Shown: in pieces, positions 25,356-33,489 of the stretch | Layout: every line of letters starts with the position of its first letter | How positions within the stretch are numbered: the first letter of the stretch is position 1 | DNA from: Clostridiaceae bacterium AF10-41 | Lineage (GTDB): Bacteria > Bacillota > Clostridia > Clostridiales > Clostridiaceae | Length of the DNA stretch: 64,000 nt | NCBI GenBank assembly: GCA_027686065.1 | Contig: JAQCTH010000001.1 | Span: forward strand, 1 to 64,000 | Direction of reading: 5' to 3' | Notes under the pieces: model-generated | What the model saw: only the letters and a program-made list of their open reading frames with translations | Database searches by the model: none | What the model was told of the DNA's origin: nothing | Made by a program: the position numbers and the translations under genes

Positions 25356-26294
25356 ATGAAGAAAAATTTATTGATTTTAGCTTTAGTAGTGGGAATAATG
25401 CTTTCCTTTTCAGGCTGTACTAAAAAAAGTAATGAGAATAACTCGGAAAAACTAAGAGTAGGAGTTACTATTAGTCCTTTAAAAGATTTTACTGAAGCTA
25501 TAGGTGGAGACAAAGTAGAGGTATTCTCAATAATACCAGATGGTAGTGATGCACATAGTTTTGATCCAAAACCAAAAGATTTAAATAATTTAATAAACAC
25601 AAATATTTTCATATACAATGGATTAGGAATGGAAGAATGGATAGATTCTGTTTTAAAAACAATTGAGAATAAAGATATTAAGGTTGTTGAGGCAAGCAAA
25701 GGGATAGAAGCTATTGAAATTTTAGAAGAAGATGAACATCATGAAGATGAGCATGGAGAAGAAGATGATCATGGACATGAACATAGTGGAAATGATCCTC
25801 ATGTATGGTTAAGCTTAGACAATGCAATAAAAGAAGCTGAGAACATAAAAAATGCATTATCAGAAGTAAATCCTGAAAATAAAGATTATTATGAAGAAAA
25901 CTACGAAGCTTTAAAGAAAGAATTCGTTAGTTTAAAAGCTGAATATGAAACTAAATTTAAGGAAATTGATAATAAAGATTTTATAACTGGACATGCAGCC
26001 TTTGCGTACTTATGTAGGGATTTTGGATTAACTCAAAAGAGTATAGCAGATGTTTTTGGGGAAGGGGAATTAACTCCTAAAAAATTAGAAAATTTAATAA
26101 ATTATTGTAAAGAAAATAATGTTAAAGTTGTATTTAGTGAGTCTGCAGCAAGTATAAAGGAATCAGAAACTTTAGCAAAGGAAGTAGGAGCTAAGGTAGA
26201 AAAGATATATAGCTTAGAAACAAAAGAAGATAATAAATCATATTTAGAAGGAATGAAATATAATTTAGAAACTATTTATAATTCACTTAAGTAA
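25356..26294 (+). CDS. znuA: Zinc ABC transporter substrate-binding lipoprotein
   Basis: The 312-residue protein has a lipobox (SFSGC, lipidated C21). It also has the metal-binding framework of ZnuA/AdcA: DAHSFDPKP, an acidic His-rich loop around residues 127-146, NDPHVWLSLDN and TGHAAFAYLCRDFGL. The His-rich loop points to zinc rather than manganese. It delivers zinc to an ABC permease, but neither the permease nor the ATPase is nearby, so these must be elsewhere. A 7-1-7 palindrome upstream is a likely Zur site. A degenerate paralogue is encoded at 8811. Confidence 0.93.
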   Translation: MKKNLLILALVVGIMLSFSGCTKKSNENNSEKLRVGVTISPLKDFTEAIGGDKVEVFSIIPDGSDAHSFDPKPKDLNNLINTNIFIYNGLGMEEWIDSVLKTIENKDIKVVEASKGIEAIEILEEDEHHEDEHGEEDDHGHEHSGNDPHVWLSLDNAIKEAENIKNALSEVNPENKDYYEENYEALKKEFVSLKAEYETKFKEIDNKDFITGHAAFAYLCRDFGLTQKSIADVFGEGELTPKKLENLINYCKENNVKVVFSESAASIKESETLAKEVGAKVEKIYSLETKEDNKSYLEGMKYNLETIYNSLK

Positions 26295-26320
26295 AAAAAG
26301 GCCATAGGGCCTTTTTTTAC
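26291..26320 (+). terminator. Terminator after znuA
   Basis: GTAAAAAAAGGCC and GGGCCTTTTTTTAC form a near-perfect stem with a T-run, overlapping the end of the gene. Confidence 0.88.
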
Positions 26321-26376
26321 TTAAGAATTAATGAGAAGGTTTAGCTTTTTGTGATAAAATAATGATGAAAGGTGGT

Positions 26377-28182
26377 ATGAAATTGAACAAGGCATTAAGT
26401 TTTTATGAAGAAAAAATATTAAAATATAAAGCTGATATAGAAAAATTAAATTATATTATATCTAAATTAGCTATATTAAGATTACTTATAGTTGGGTTAG
26501 CTATAATACTATCGTGTTATTTTTATAAAAAAGAAAATATTATTTCCTTAATTATATCTTTAATTTTACTTTTCATTATATTTATCATAACAGCTTATTA
26601 TCATAACAAGAAGATAAATGAGAAAAAGGAACATGAAGTTTATGTAAATATAAATAAAAAAGGAATAGCTAGAATAAAAGGTGAATTTAAGGAGAATGAA
26701 GATAATGGAGAAGAATTTTTAAAAGATGAGCACCCATTTGTTAGTGATTTAGATATATTTGGAAGAAATTCTCTTTTTCAAATGATTAATTCAACTAAAA
26801 CAAAATTTGGAAGAAGTAAATTGTTTAAAATGTTAACTTTAGAAGGTATTCCAACTAGAAATGAAATATTAAATAAACAAGATGCAATTAGAGAGTTAGG
26901 AAGTAAAGTAGAATGGAGACAAAGCCTAGAAGTTAAATCTACACTTAAAAAAAGTGGAACAAAAGATATTGATGAACTTTTAAAATGGGCAAAAAGTAAA
27001 AATGAAATAAAACCATTATTTAAAATAATTCCATATTTATTTATAGTAATTACTATGATGTCAATGGTATTGGTAGTTTTGAATATATTACCAATAAGTT
27101 ATTTAGTTTTAATGTTTATGATTAATTATTTAGTTGTAAAAATACTTACAAAAGACTTGACACCAATAATAAAGTTATTTGATAAGCATAAAAAAGATAT
27201 AGAAGCATATACAAATCTGTTAATATTAATAGATAATGAAAAGTTTGAGTCTATATTTTTAAAAGATCTAAAGCTTAAGCTAAAAAATAATAGTAAAAAT
27301 TGTGTTAAAGAAATGAAGGAACTTAAAAAATTAGTAGATTGGCTAGGGGATAGCTCATCTAATGCATATTATCTACTATTAAACATAACCGTACTTTCAG
27401 ATATTTTCATCTTAAGAAACTTGGAGGAGTGGAGAAAAACAAATGGAGATAAGCTTAAGGATTGGCTTGACATAATGGGAGAATTCGAGGCCCTATCAAG
27501 TATAAGTAATCTTTCATTTGATTTTGAAAGCTGGAGTTATGCTAAAATAATTGAGGAAGATGTAGTAGAAGCAATAGATGTAGGTCATCCTATGTTAGGA
27601 GAAAGAGCAGTAGTAAATAGTTTTACATTAAGATCAAATGAAAAAGTTGCATTAATTACCGGTTCAAATATGTCTGGGAAAAGTACTTTTTTAAGAACCA
27701 TAGGATTAAATTTATTACTAAGCTATATAGGAGCCCCAAGTTGCAGTAAAAGTTTTACCTGTGGTATTTTTAGTATATATACCTGCATGAGAACTAAAGA
27801 TAATTTAGAAGAGAGTATATCATCTTTTTATGCAGAAATATTAAGAATAAAAATATTAATTGAAGCTGCAAAGAAAGGTGAAAAGGTATTTTTCTTATTA
27901 GATGAAATATTTAAAGGTACAAATTCAAAGGATAGGCATGAGGGAGCAAAGGTCCTTATAAATCAATTAGTTAATAATAAAGCTCTAGGACTTGTATCTA
28001 CCCATGATTTAGAATTATGTGATCTAGAAAAAACAAAATTATGGTTAAAGAATTATAATTTTCAAGAATACTATGAAAAAAACAATATAAAATTTGACTA
28101 TAAACTAAGAAGTGGTAAAAGTAAAACCCAAAATGCAGTTCATTTAATGAAGTTGGCTGGCATTGACTTTAGTAATACTTAA
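26377..28182 (+). CDS. Membrane-associated MutS-family ATPase
   Basis: About 600 residues. The C-terminal third is a MutS ATPase with Walker A TGSNMSGKST near residue 430, FFLLDEIFKGTNS near 504 and STHDLELCDLE. Unlike mismatch-repair MutS it lacks the N-terminal mismatch-binding domains. Unlike MutS2 it lacks a Smr domain. Instead it has two pairs of hydrophobic helices, at about 20-62 and 210-250. It belongs to the MutS-related group of Firmicutes with no settled function. The start is uncertain: the ATG at 26377 is very close to AAAGGTGG, a TTG at 26383 is better spaced, and an ATG at 26362 lacks a ribosome site. Confidence 0.85.
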   Translation: MKLNKALSFYEEKILKYKADIEKLNYIISKLAILRLLIVGLAIILSCYFYKKENIISLIISLILLFIIFIITAYYHNKKINEKKEHEVYVNINKKGIARIKGEFKENEDNGEEFLKDEHPFVSDLDIFGRNSLFQMINSTKTKFGRSKLFKMLTLEGIPTRNEILNKQDAIRELGSKVEWRQSLEVKSTLKKSGTKDIDELLKWAKSKNEIKPLFKIIPYLFIVITMMSMVLVVLNILPISYLVLMFMINYLVVKILTKDLTPIIKLFDKHKKDIEAYTNLLILIDNEKFESIFLKDLKLKLKNNSKNCVKEMKELKKLVDWLGDSSSNAYYLLLNITVLSDIFILRNLEEWRKTNGDKLKDWLDIMGEFEALSSISNLSFDFESWSYAKIIEEDVVEAIDVGHPMLGERAVVNSFTLRSNEKVALITGSNMSGKSTFLRTIGLNLLLSYIGAPSCSKSFTCGIFSIYTCMRTKDNLEESISSFYAEILRIKILIEAAKKGEKVFFLLDEIFKGTNSKDRHEGAKVLINQLVNNKALGLVSTHDLELCDLEKTKLWLKNYNFQEYYEKNNIKFDYKLRSGKSKTQNAVHLMKLAGIDFSNT

Positions 28183-28189
28183 GCAAGTT

Positions 28190-28222
28190 GAGCTGTCTTT
28201 ACGACAGCTCTTCATTCTTTTG
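28190..28222 (+). terminator. Terminator after the MutS-like gene
   Basis: GAGCTGTC (28190-28197) pairs with GACAGCTC (28203-28210), followed by TTCATTCTTTT. Confidence 0.8.
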
Positions 28223-28324
28223 ATTTTCAGGAAATTCTTATATTAAAAATTATAAATTATAGTGAAAATCATTAATAAAAATGGCATAATATACCTATGA
28301 ATAAAATTTTTGAGAGGTACACTA

Positions 28325-29242
28325 ATGGCATTTATAATAATTGATTTAGAATTTAATAATTTAGAAGGAATACATAAGTATTATTCAAATATATTTGATG
28401 AATATCCAGGTTTAAAGAATGTAGAATTAGATAATGAAGTAATAGAAATAGGCGCAATAAAGTTAGATAACTATATGAAACCATTAGAAGAGTTTAAGAC
28501 ATATATTAAGCCTGTTGCTATTCCTATATTAAATCCTAAAATATCTGATATTACTAATATTACAGTAGAAGATATACAAGAAGGAATTACCTTTAAAGAA
28601 GGAATGGAAAGGTTAGCCATGATGATAGAAGATGATGATATTATTTGTTCATGGGCAAAAGATGATATTATCGAAATAATAAATAATGCAATGTATCATA
28701 ATTACGATAATTTAAAATGGCTTAAAAACTATCTTGATTTACAAGAATACTCAACTAAAATCTTAGCAAAGAAAAAATCATTAAGCTTAAAAAATGCATT
28801 AGAAGAATTAAAGATAAAAATTGATAGTAATAAGTTACATGATGCTTTAAATGATGCAGTGTACACTTCATTAGTATTTAAGAGAATATATAATTCAAGG
28901 GCAGTGAAGAACTATATTATTAAGGATATTTATAATATGCCTGCAATGGATATAAAAAATTTAGAGGAATATAAACTAGATATAAAAAAGATTAAGGAAA
29001 AATGTCCAAAGTGTAATATTGATTTAGATATTGAATATAATTTTACTCCTGTAAAATGGAGATTTATATCCCTGGGAAAGTGTCCTAAATGCAATAACAA
29101 AGTTATGAATGAATTAATAGTTAAGAAGACTTTTAGTGGAGAAGAAGTATATAATGAAATTTCTACTATTATAGATGAAATAGAATATATAAATTATGGA
29201 TATAAAATTAAAAAAATATATGATAGATTAATAAAGTATTAA
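28325..29242 (+). CDS. DEDDh 3'-5' exonuclease with C-terminal zinc ribbon
   Basis: The 305-residue protein starts with an exonuclease fold of the DnaQ class. IIDLEF gives the D7/E9 pair, and KLHDALNDAVYT gives the HxAxxD signature of the DEDDh type. After a ~30-residue linker a zinc ribbon is formed by two CPKC motifs (KCPKCNID and KCPKCNNK). The nucleic-acid substrate is not evident; the ribbon may provide binding. The ATG at 28325 follows GAGAGG by 7 nt. It is transcribed alone. Confidence 0.85.
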   Translation: MAFIIIDLEFNNLEGIHKYYSNIFDEYPGLKNVELDNEVIEIGAIKLDNYMKPLEEFKTYIKPVAIPILNPKISDITNITVEDIQEGITFKEGMERLAMMIEDDDIICSWAKDDIIEIINNAMYHNYDNLKWLKNYLDLQEYSTKILAKKKSLSLKNALEELKIKIDSNKLHDALNDAVYTSLVFKRIYNSRAVKNYIIKDIYNMPAMDIKNLEEYKLDIKKIKEKCPKCNIDLDIEYNFTPVKWRFISLGKCPKCNNKVMNELIVKKTFSGEEVYNEISTIIDEIEYINYGYKIKKIYDRLIKY

Positions 29243-29334
29243 ATAATTATAAATTTAAAACAATTACATTATAAATATGATAAAATATATATGTGATTTA
29301 GTTTTAAAATTTAAGTATAGGAGAATGATAAAAT

Positions 29335-29751
29335 ATGAATATAGCATTTTTCTTAACACCAAAAAATGAAGTTATATATGAATATTTAGATGCAACAATG
29401 AGGCAAGTGATAGAAAGAATGGAACACCATGGATATACGGCTATTCCATTAATAGATAAAGTAGGTAGATATGTAGGAACATTAACGGAAGGAGATTTAC
29501 TTTGGAAGTTGAAAAGTACTCCAGATTTAAACTTTAGGAATACAGAAAATGTTAAGGTAACTGATATTCCAAGAAAAAGAAAACATAAAAGTGTATCAAT
29601 AAACTCAAATGTAGAGAGCTTAATTTCTCTTTCAACCAATCAAAATTTTGTACCAGTAGTAGATGATGAAGGCATTTTTATTGGTATAATAAAAAGAAGT
29701 GATATAATAAATTATTGTTATGGCGAAATGAAAAAGAAAAAGATAGTATAA
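29335..29751 (+). CDS. Small two-CBS-domain protein
   Basis: The 138 residues make up one CBS pair. The first repeat is about residues 12-65 (MRQVIERMEHHGYTAIPLIDKVGRYVGTLTEGDLL), and the second is about 75-130 (NFVPVVDDEGIFIGIIKRSDII). Stand-alone CBS pairs bind adenine nucleotides, in some Firmicutes cyclic di-AMP (the DarB/CbpB type), and regulate partner enzymes. No fused effector is present. The ligand cannot be read from sequence. It is followed after 25 bp by yaaA. Confidence 0.88.
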   Translation: MNIAFFLTPKNEVIYEYLDATMRQVIERMEHHGYTAIPLIDKVGRYVGTLTEGDLLWKLKSTPDLNFRNTENVKVTDIPRKRKHKSVSINSNVESLISLSTNQNFVPVVDDEGIFIGIIKRSDIINYCYGEMKKKKIV

Positions 29752-29776
29752 TAGAAAAAGGAAGGGGGGATTGGTT

Positions 29777-30541
29777 ATGATAATAGTTATTTCTCCTGCA
29801 AAGACTTTAGATTTTAAAAAGAAAGATAATAACTTACCAATGAGTGAACCAAGATTTTTGACAAAGTCAAAGATAATAAATAAGGAACTTAAAAATTATG
29901 ATAGCTATTCTTTAGAAAAACTTATGAAAATAAGCACAAAATTAGCCACGCTAAATAAAGATAGAATCGAAAAATGGACAACTAATTTAGATACATCAAA
30001 ACAAGCAATCTTAGCCTTTAAAGGTGATGTTTATAGAGGTATGGATGTTGGAAGTTTATCACATTCAGAACTTTTTTATGCAAATGATCATTTGAGGATT
30101 TTATCAGGGTTATATGGAATATTAAGACCTTTAGATGGTATTAATGAATATAGATTAGAGATGGGAATAAAATTACCTGTAAATAAATTTAAGAATTTAT
30201 ATGAGTTTTGGGATAATTCTTTGGAAGAAGGTATTCTGGAAGATATAAAAAAACATAAAAATAAAACTATAATAAATTTAGCATCTCAAGAATATTTTAA
30301 ATCAATTGAAGGATTACTTAAAAGAGAAGATGTAACCGTCATAACACCTATTTTTAAAGAGTTTAGAGGAGATAAATATAAGATAATTTCCCTAAATGCT
30401 AAAAGAGCAAGAGGAATGATGACTAGATACATTATTCAAAATGAAATAGAAGAAATTAAAGAAATTAAAAAATTTAATTTAGACGGATATGAATTTAATG
30501 AAGAAATGTCTAATGAGAAAGAAATAATATTTACTAGATAA
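29777..30541 (+). CDS. yaaA: Peroxide stress protein YaaA
   Basis: The 254-residue product matches the YaaA/DUF328 family over its full length. It starts IIVISPAKTLDF and has the conserved FKGDVYRGMD, LYGILRPLDGI and NLASQEYFKS blocks. In E. coli YaaA limits intracellular iron and DNA damage during peroxide stress and binds DNA. The ATG at 29777 follows a GGGGGG ribosome site by 7 nt. A TTG at 29771 is too close. Confidence 0.95.
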   Translation: MIIVISPAKTLDFKKKDNNLPMSEPRFLTKSKIINKELKNYDSYSLEKLMKISTKLATLNKDRIEKWTTNLDTSKQAILAFKGDVYRGMDVGSLSHSELFYANDHLRILSGLYGILRPLDGINEYRLEMGIKLPVNKFKNLYEFWDNSLEEGILEDIKKHKNKTIINLASQEYFKSIEGLLKREDVTVITPIFKEFRGDKYKIISLNAKRARGMMTRYIIQNEIEEIKEIKKFNLDGYEFNEEMSNEKEIIFTR

Positions 30542-30555
30542 ATTGTTTAGATTCA

Positions 30556-30586
30556 AAAAGAACTTCAAAGAGAAGTTCTTTTTTAT
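30556..30586. terminator. Two-way terminator after yaaA
   Basis: AAAAGAACTTC (30556-30566) pairs with GAAGTTCTTTT (30572-30582), with T-runs on both strands. It serves yaaA and would also follow a small minus-strand ORF ending at 30591. Confidence 0.88.
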
Positions 30587-30590
30587 ATAT

Positions 30591-30692
30591 TTATTTACTG
30601 AATATAAATCCTGTAAATGAAAGTAATATCATAATAAATCCTGAAACTAGACTACTTTTAAATAAACTATTTAGGCATTGATATTTTCTCAT
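30591..30692 (-). CDS. Possible 33-residue single-helix membrane peptide
   Basis: An ATG at 30692 (minus strand) opens a 33-codon frame. The peptide starts MRKYQCLNSLFKSS, continues as a hydrophobic helix (LVSGFIMILLSFTGFIF) and ends SK. Its stop is 5-10 bp before a strong terminator with a T-run in the same direction, as for a real gene. The ribosome site is weak and I recognise no family. It could be a small regulatory or toxin-like membrane peptide, or chance. Confidence 0.35.
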   Translation of the reverse strand: MRKYQCLNSLFKSSLVSGFIMILLSFTGFIFSK

Positions 30693-30761
30693 AACTGATC
30701 ATTTCATCAGAGATTTTGTATTTCTATAAGCAATTTATTAAATGAATAATGAATAATTGAG

Positions 30762-30891
30762 AATGTCTTACTTCGTAAAACTTAAATTTAGTTGGTACGA
30801 GGCATTGAATACTTAGTGAAGTTTAGTGTAACGATAACTGAACTTAGTATGAAAGCTCATCTACTTAAGCTTGACTGAAGTAGATGAGCTT
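30762..30891. ncRNA. Candidate structured RNA: three consecutive hairpins
   Basis: Three adjoining inverted repeats fill this intergenic stretch. 30762-30806 pairs AATGTC..TTCGTA with TACGAGGCATT. 30808-30850 pairs ATACTTAGT..GTTTAGT with ACTGAACTTAGTAT. 30853-30891 is a perfect 14-bp stem, AAGCTCATCTACTT with AAGTAGATGAGCTT. No ORF is present. It may be a small RNA or a dispersed structured repeat; the strand is unknown. Confidence 0.45.
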
Positions 30892-30959
30892 ATCTTTTCA
30901 AAAATCCTAAGAATTTTTTTCCTTAATTATGCATTATCCATTCTTAATTTTAAATTTAT

Positions 30960-31036
30960 AACCTGTTCCTTGTTTTTTGATATCTGTTCCATTATTCCAA
31001 AAACTGTGAACTGTGAATTGTGCACTGTGAACTGAA
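30960..31036. repeat. Degenerate CTGTTCC / CTGTGAA heptamer repeats
   Basis: Repeated words such as ACCTGTTCCTTG, ATCTGTTCC and AACTGTGAACTGTGAATTGTGCACTG (split here by one or two changes per unit) run through this segment. The same two word classes recur near 35.0 kb. Confidence 0.6.
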
Positions 31037-31054
31037 ATATTTTGCCTTGCAAAA

Positions 31055-31702
31055 TCAACCTTGTTCATAAGTTTCAACAATTAAATTAAATTCTTCTTCA
31101 TCTGTTATCTCACCAAAATCATCACTCGAAATACCAGGATAGTAATAGAGTATAAATTTATCATTAGAATCATAAATGTTTTCTAGTGCTATATATAATC
31201 TACTAATATCAGAATTTTCTAATGTAGCAAGAACCTTGTATTTACTTGCCTTTCCAGTATTATTGTTAGTTAAGTCTAAAATAAAGTTACTGTGGAAACG
31301 GACATTTAACTTACTTTTATCGCAACTCTTAATATATGAATTTGCTCTGCAACCACTACAACTTTCAAAATTACATTCTTTTATACAATTTAAACATGAG
31401 CATTTAGAACAATTCTGAAATTGATTAAAAGCTTCTAAATTACTTTGTTTATATTTATTTAGGTTTGATATTGTATCATCCTTTTTAAAAAAGGAAAACT
31501 TCTTATTTTTCGAAGCATATTCTTCATCATTTAACATATCCATATATTCTTTTAATACAGGAAGCTTAGAGTAATACTTTCGCTTCTTTAAAAAACTTTC
31601 ATCAAGAAAAGGGCTTATTTCACTTATTGCATAAGTTATATCGGTATAAACTTTTCCTATGCTTTCTTTTTCTTTATTTATAAACTCTATAGTATTTGAC
31701 AT
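31055..31702 (-). CDS. Cys-rich protein with DUF1292-like C-terminus
   Basis: This 215-residue protein is last in the PspA operon. Its middle holds eight cysteines in thirty residues (C98, C101, C103, C106, C110, C115, C118, C127), likely binding zinc or an iron-sulfur cluster. The C-terminal ~65 residues (KYKVLATLEN to DEEEFNLIVETYE) resemble the DUF1292/YrzB family, of unknown function. There is no signal peptide or membrane segment, so it is cytoplasmic. Its ribosome site AGGTG overlaps the pspA stop codon. Its role next to PspA is unknown; sensing or effector work in envelope stress is only a guess. Confidence 0.75.
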   Translation of the reverse strand: MSNTIEFINKEKESIGKVYTDITYAISEISPFLDESFLKKRKYYSKLPVLKEYMDMLNDEEYASKNKKFSFFKKDDTISNLNKYKQSNLEAFNQFQNCSKCSCLNCIKECNFESCSGCRANSYIKSCDKSKLNVRFHSNFILDLTNNNTGKASKYKVLATLENSDISRLYIALENIYDSNDKFILYYYPGISSDDFGEITDEEEFNLIVETYEQG

Positions 31703-31710
31703 ATATACAC

Positions 31711-32364
31711 CTAATTAATATTCTTATATTTTTCAAGTTCTAAATCAAGATCTACAGTATCTAAAGCTTCAAATTCACTATCAAATGTATCAACATCTCT
31801 AAGTTCTCCTAAACCTTTAGCTAAAGATTCATGTCTTTGGATTTTTCTTTCTATACTATCAATTTCAATAGAGTTTGATTTAGTTTGAACATTGGCAAGG
31901 ACTTCATTAACTTTTTGAGATGCTTTAGCATTACTATATCTTGCAGCAGCCTCATCTCTATAATTTCTTGTCTTTTCAATTTCTGCTTCTAGTGCAGCAA
32001 GGTTTTTCTTAATAGTGTCAGCTTGTTCTCTTGCAGCTTCATAACTAGATTTTAAGTTAGCAAATTTCTTTTCGGATTCTATTTTTTTAGCTAAAGCTCT
32101 TTTAGCTAAATCCTCATTACTCTTAGATAAAGCTAATTTAACCTTATCTTCGAAATCTTTTACTTCTAATTCTGCTGATTCCATTTTCTTTTTAATTTCA
32201 TGAGCATTACCTATTATTTGAGCTGAATTTAATTTAGCTGAATTCAGTTGCTTTTCCATATCTCTAACTTTTTGATCTAATAATTCTATTGGATTTTCTA
32301 TTTCATCCAATGTTGAATTGACTTTTGATTTTAACATATTTGACATTCTTGTGAATATTCCCAT
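31711..32364 (-). CDS. pspA: PspA/IM30 family phage-shock protein
   Basis: The 217-residue protein starts with the amphipathic PspA helix (MGIFTRMSNMLKSKVNSTLDEIENP). It continues as the family's long coiled coil with the RDMEKQL and NYRDEAAARY segments. PspA proteins are ESCRT-III relatives that coat and stabilise damaged cytoplasmic membranes. It is the middle gene of a three-gene operon, 13 bp after the Ser-rich membrane protein and just before the Cys-rich protein. The ATG follows AGGAGGAT. Confidence 0.95.
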   Translation of the reverse strand: MGIFTRMSNMLKSKVNSTLDEIENPIELLDQKVRDMEKQLNSAKLNSAQIIGNAHEIKKKMESAELEVKDFEDKVKLALSKSNEDLAKRALAKKIESEKKFANLKSSYEAAREQADTIKKNLAALEAEIEKTRNYRDEAAARYSNAKASQKVNEVLANVQTKSNSIEIDSIERKIQRHESLAKGLGELRDVDTFDSEFEALDTVDLDLELEKYKNIN

Positions 32365-32377
32365 AATTGGTATCCTC

Positions 32378-33133
32378 CTAATATTTTCTATTTTTTAAAT
32401 ATGATTTTACTACAAAAACTATAATTATGAAGATAATAGCAATGGTTAGTATAGAGCTTAAAGAGAAAGAAGACCCCCCTCTACTAAAACCAAAATTTCT
32501 CATAGAAGATAAGCCATAAGCTATATCTCCAAAAGAAAAACCACCATCATAACTATTTGTTGTGTCTTTATAATCTTTATCTTGGGTAGTTTTATTTTTA
32601 TTAGTTGTGTCAGTTGAATTATCTTTATTTTCATCAGTGGTATTAAAGGAACCTGATGAAAAATTCTTTGATGTTCCAGACTTGCCTTTATCTACATTGC
32701 TAAAGGAACCGCTTTTGTAGCCACTAGATGAACCTGATGTAGATTTTGAGTTGGAACTTGAACTTGAAGTACTTGTTTTATTATTACTACTAGATTTTGA
32801 ACTGTTTGATGAATTACTGGACTTTGAACTGTTTGATGAACTGCTAGAACTATTACTAAAAGAGCCGCTTTTAAAAGAATTTGATGATTTAGATACATTT
32901 GATTTCCCACCACTTGATTTAAAACTACTAGAACTAGATTTAGAACTTGACTTAAATCCAGAACTAGATTTAAATCCACTAGAACTTTTAGGCTTAGCAG
33001 ATGCAGTAATTTCACCATGAGTTACATTATCAAAGATAGATATTGTATCAATCAGAAAACTAGAAGTTAAAAAAACAAAGGTTAAAAATAAAGTTACTAT
33101 TATTTTTTTGTTATTCTTTTTTATAAGTTTCAC
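32378..33133 (-). CDS. Ser-rich low-complexity membrane protein of the PspA operon
   Basis: About 250 residues. An N-terminal hydrophobic segment (~12-32) is followed by some 150 residues made mostly of Ser, Lys, Asn, Gly and Thr, with tandem SSSGFKSSSGFKSSS units and KSGSFSN repeats. A C-terminal transmembrane helix with a basic end (KSYLKNRKY) closes it. The Ser-rich part should lie outside the cell as a flexible, perhaps glycosylated, stalk. Its place as first gene ahead of pspA suggests a membrane partner. The start is unclear: GGAGGTGA itself overlaps the in-frame TTG (33139) and GTG (33133), and the best-spaced codon is an ATA at 33124. I give the GTG. Confidence 0.7.
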   Translation of the reverse strand: MKLIKKNNKKIIVTLFLTFVFLTSSFLIDTISIFDNVTHGEITASAKPKSSSGFKSSSGFKSSSKSSSSSFKSSGGKSNVSKSSNSFKSGSFSNSSSSSSNSSKSSNSSNSSKSSSNNKTSTSSSSSNSKSTSGSSSGYKSGSFSNVDKGKSGTSKNFSSGSFNTTDENKDNSTDTTNKNKTTQDKDYKDTTNSYDGGFSFGDIAYGLSSMRNFGFSRGGSSFSLSSILTIAIIFIIIVFVVKSYLKNRKY

Positions 33134-33156
33134 CTCCAAGAAAAGATTATGTTTAT

Positions 33157-33185
33157 ATATTACAGTAATAAATATAATTTCTCAA
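33157..33185 (-). promoter_or_regulatory. Promoter of the PspA operon
   Basis: On the minus strand TTGAGA (33185-33180) and TAATAT (33162-33157) are 17 bp apart, about 25 bp ahead of the first gene's ribosome site. Confidence 0.65.
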
Positions 33186-33489
33186 AATGAATTTAAAGCT
33201 AAATAATAGGATTTTTGATAGCAAATCGCAAAAGAGGTAAATATTACTCTGTATAGCGTAGAATTACTCATATTTTATAATAATTATTAATGTTATAACG
33301 GTTAACAAATACTACTTATATAAATTAAATATATTTATATAATATATTTAATTATAGCATATTTAATTTATATTATTGCAAAGATATATTTAGTAGTATA
33401 AAAATATTAATGAATTTAAAGACTTGTAATCAATAACATATTATTCTAAAATTAATTTATGATACAAGATTTTTTAAGGAGTGAAGTAC
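33186..33489. other. AT-rich divergent intergenic region
   Basis: This stretch lies between the PspA operon promoter and the S1-protein gene. It is almost pure A/T around 33310-33380, with short palindromes such as ATATATTTAATTATAG-like runs. No gene or recognisable RNA is seen. AAGGAGTGA at 33476-33484 is the ribosome site of the next gene. Confidence 0.5.

Noticed and set aside
30960-31036. Possible CRISPR-like array
   Set aside because: Units are only 7-8 bp, degenerate and without spacers; no cas genes are present.
32692-33020. Overlapping ORFs rich in Leu/Val or Leu/Glu on both strands
   Set aside because: They are alternative-frame readings of the Ser-rich repeat DNA; only the Ser-rich frame has flanking membrane helices and an operon position.
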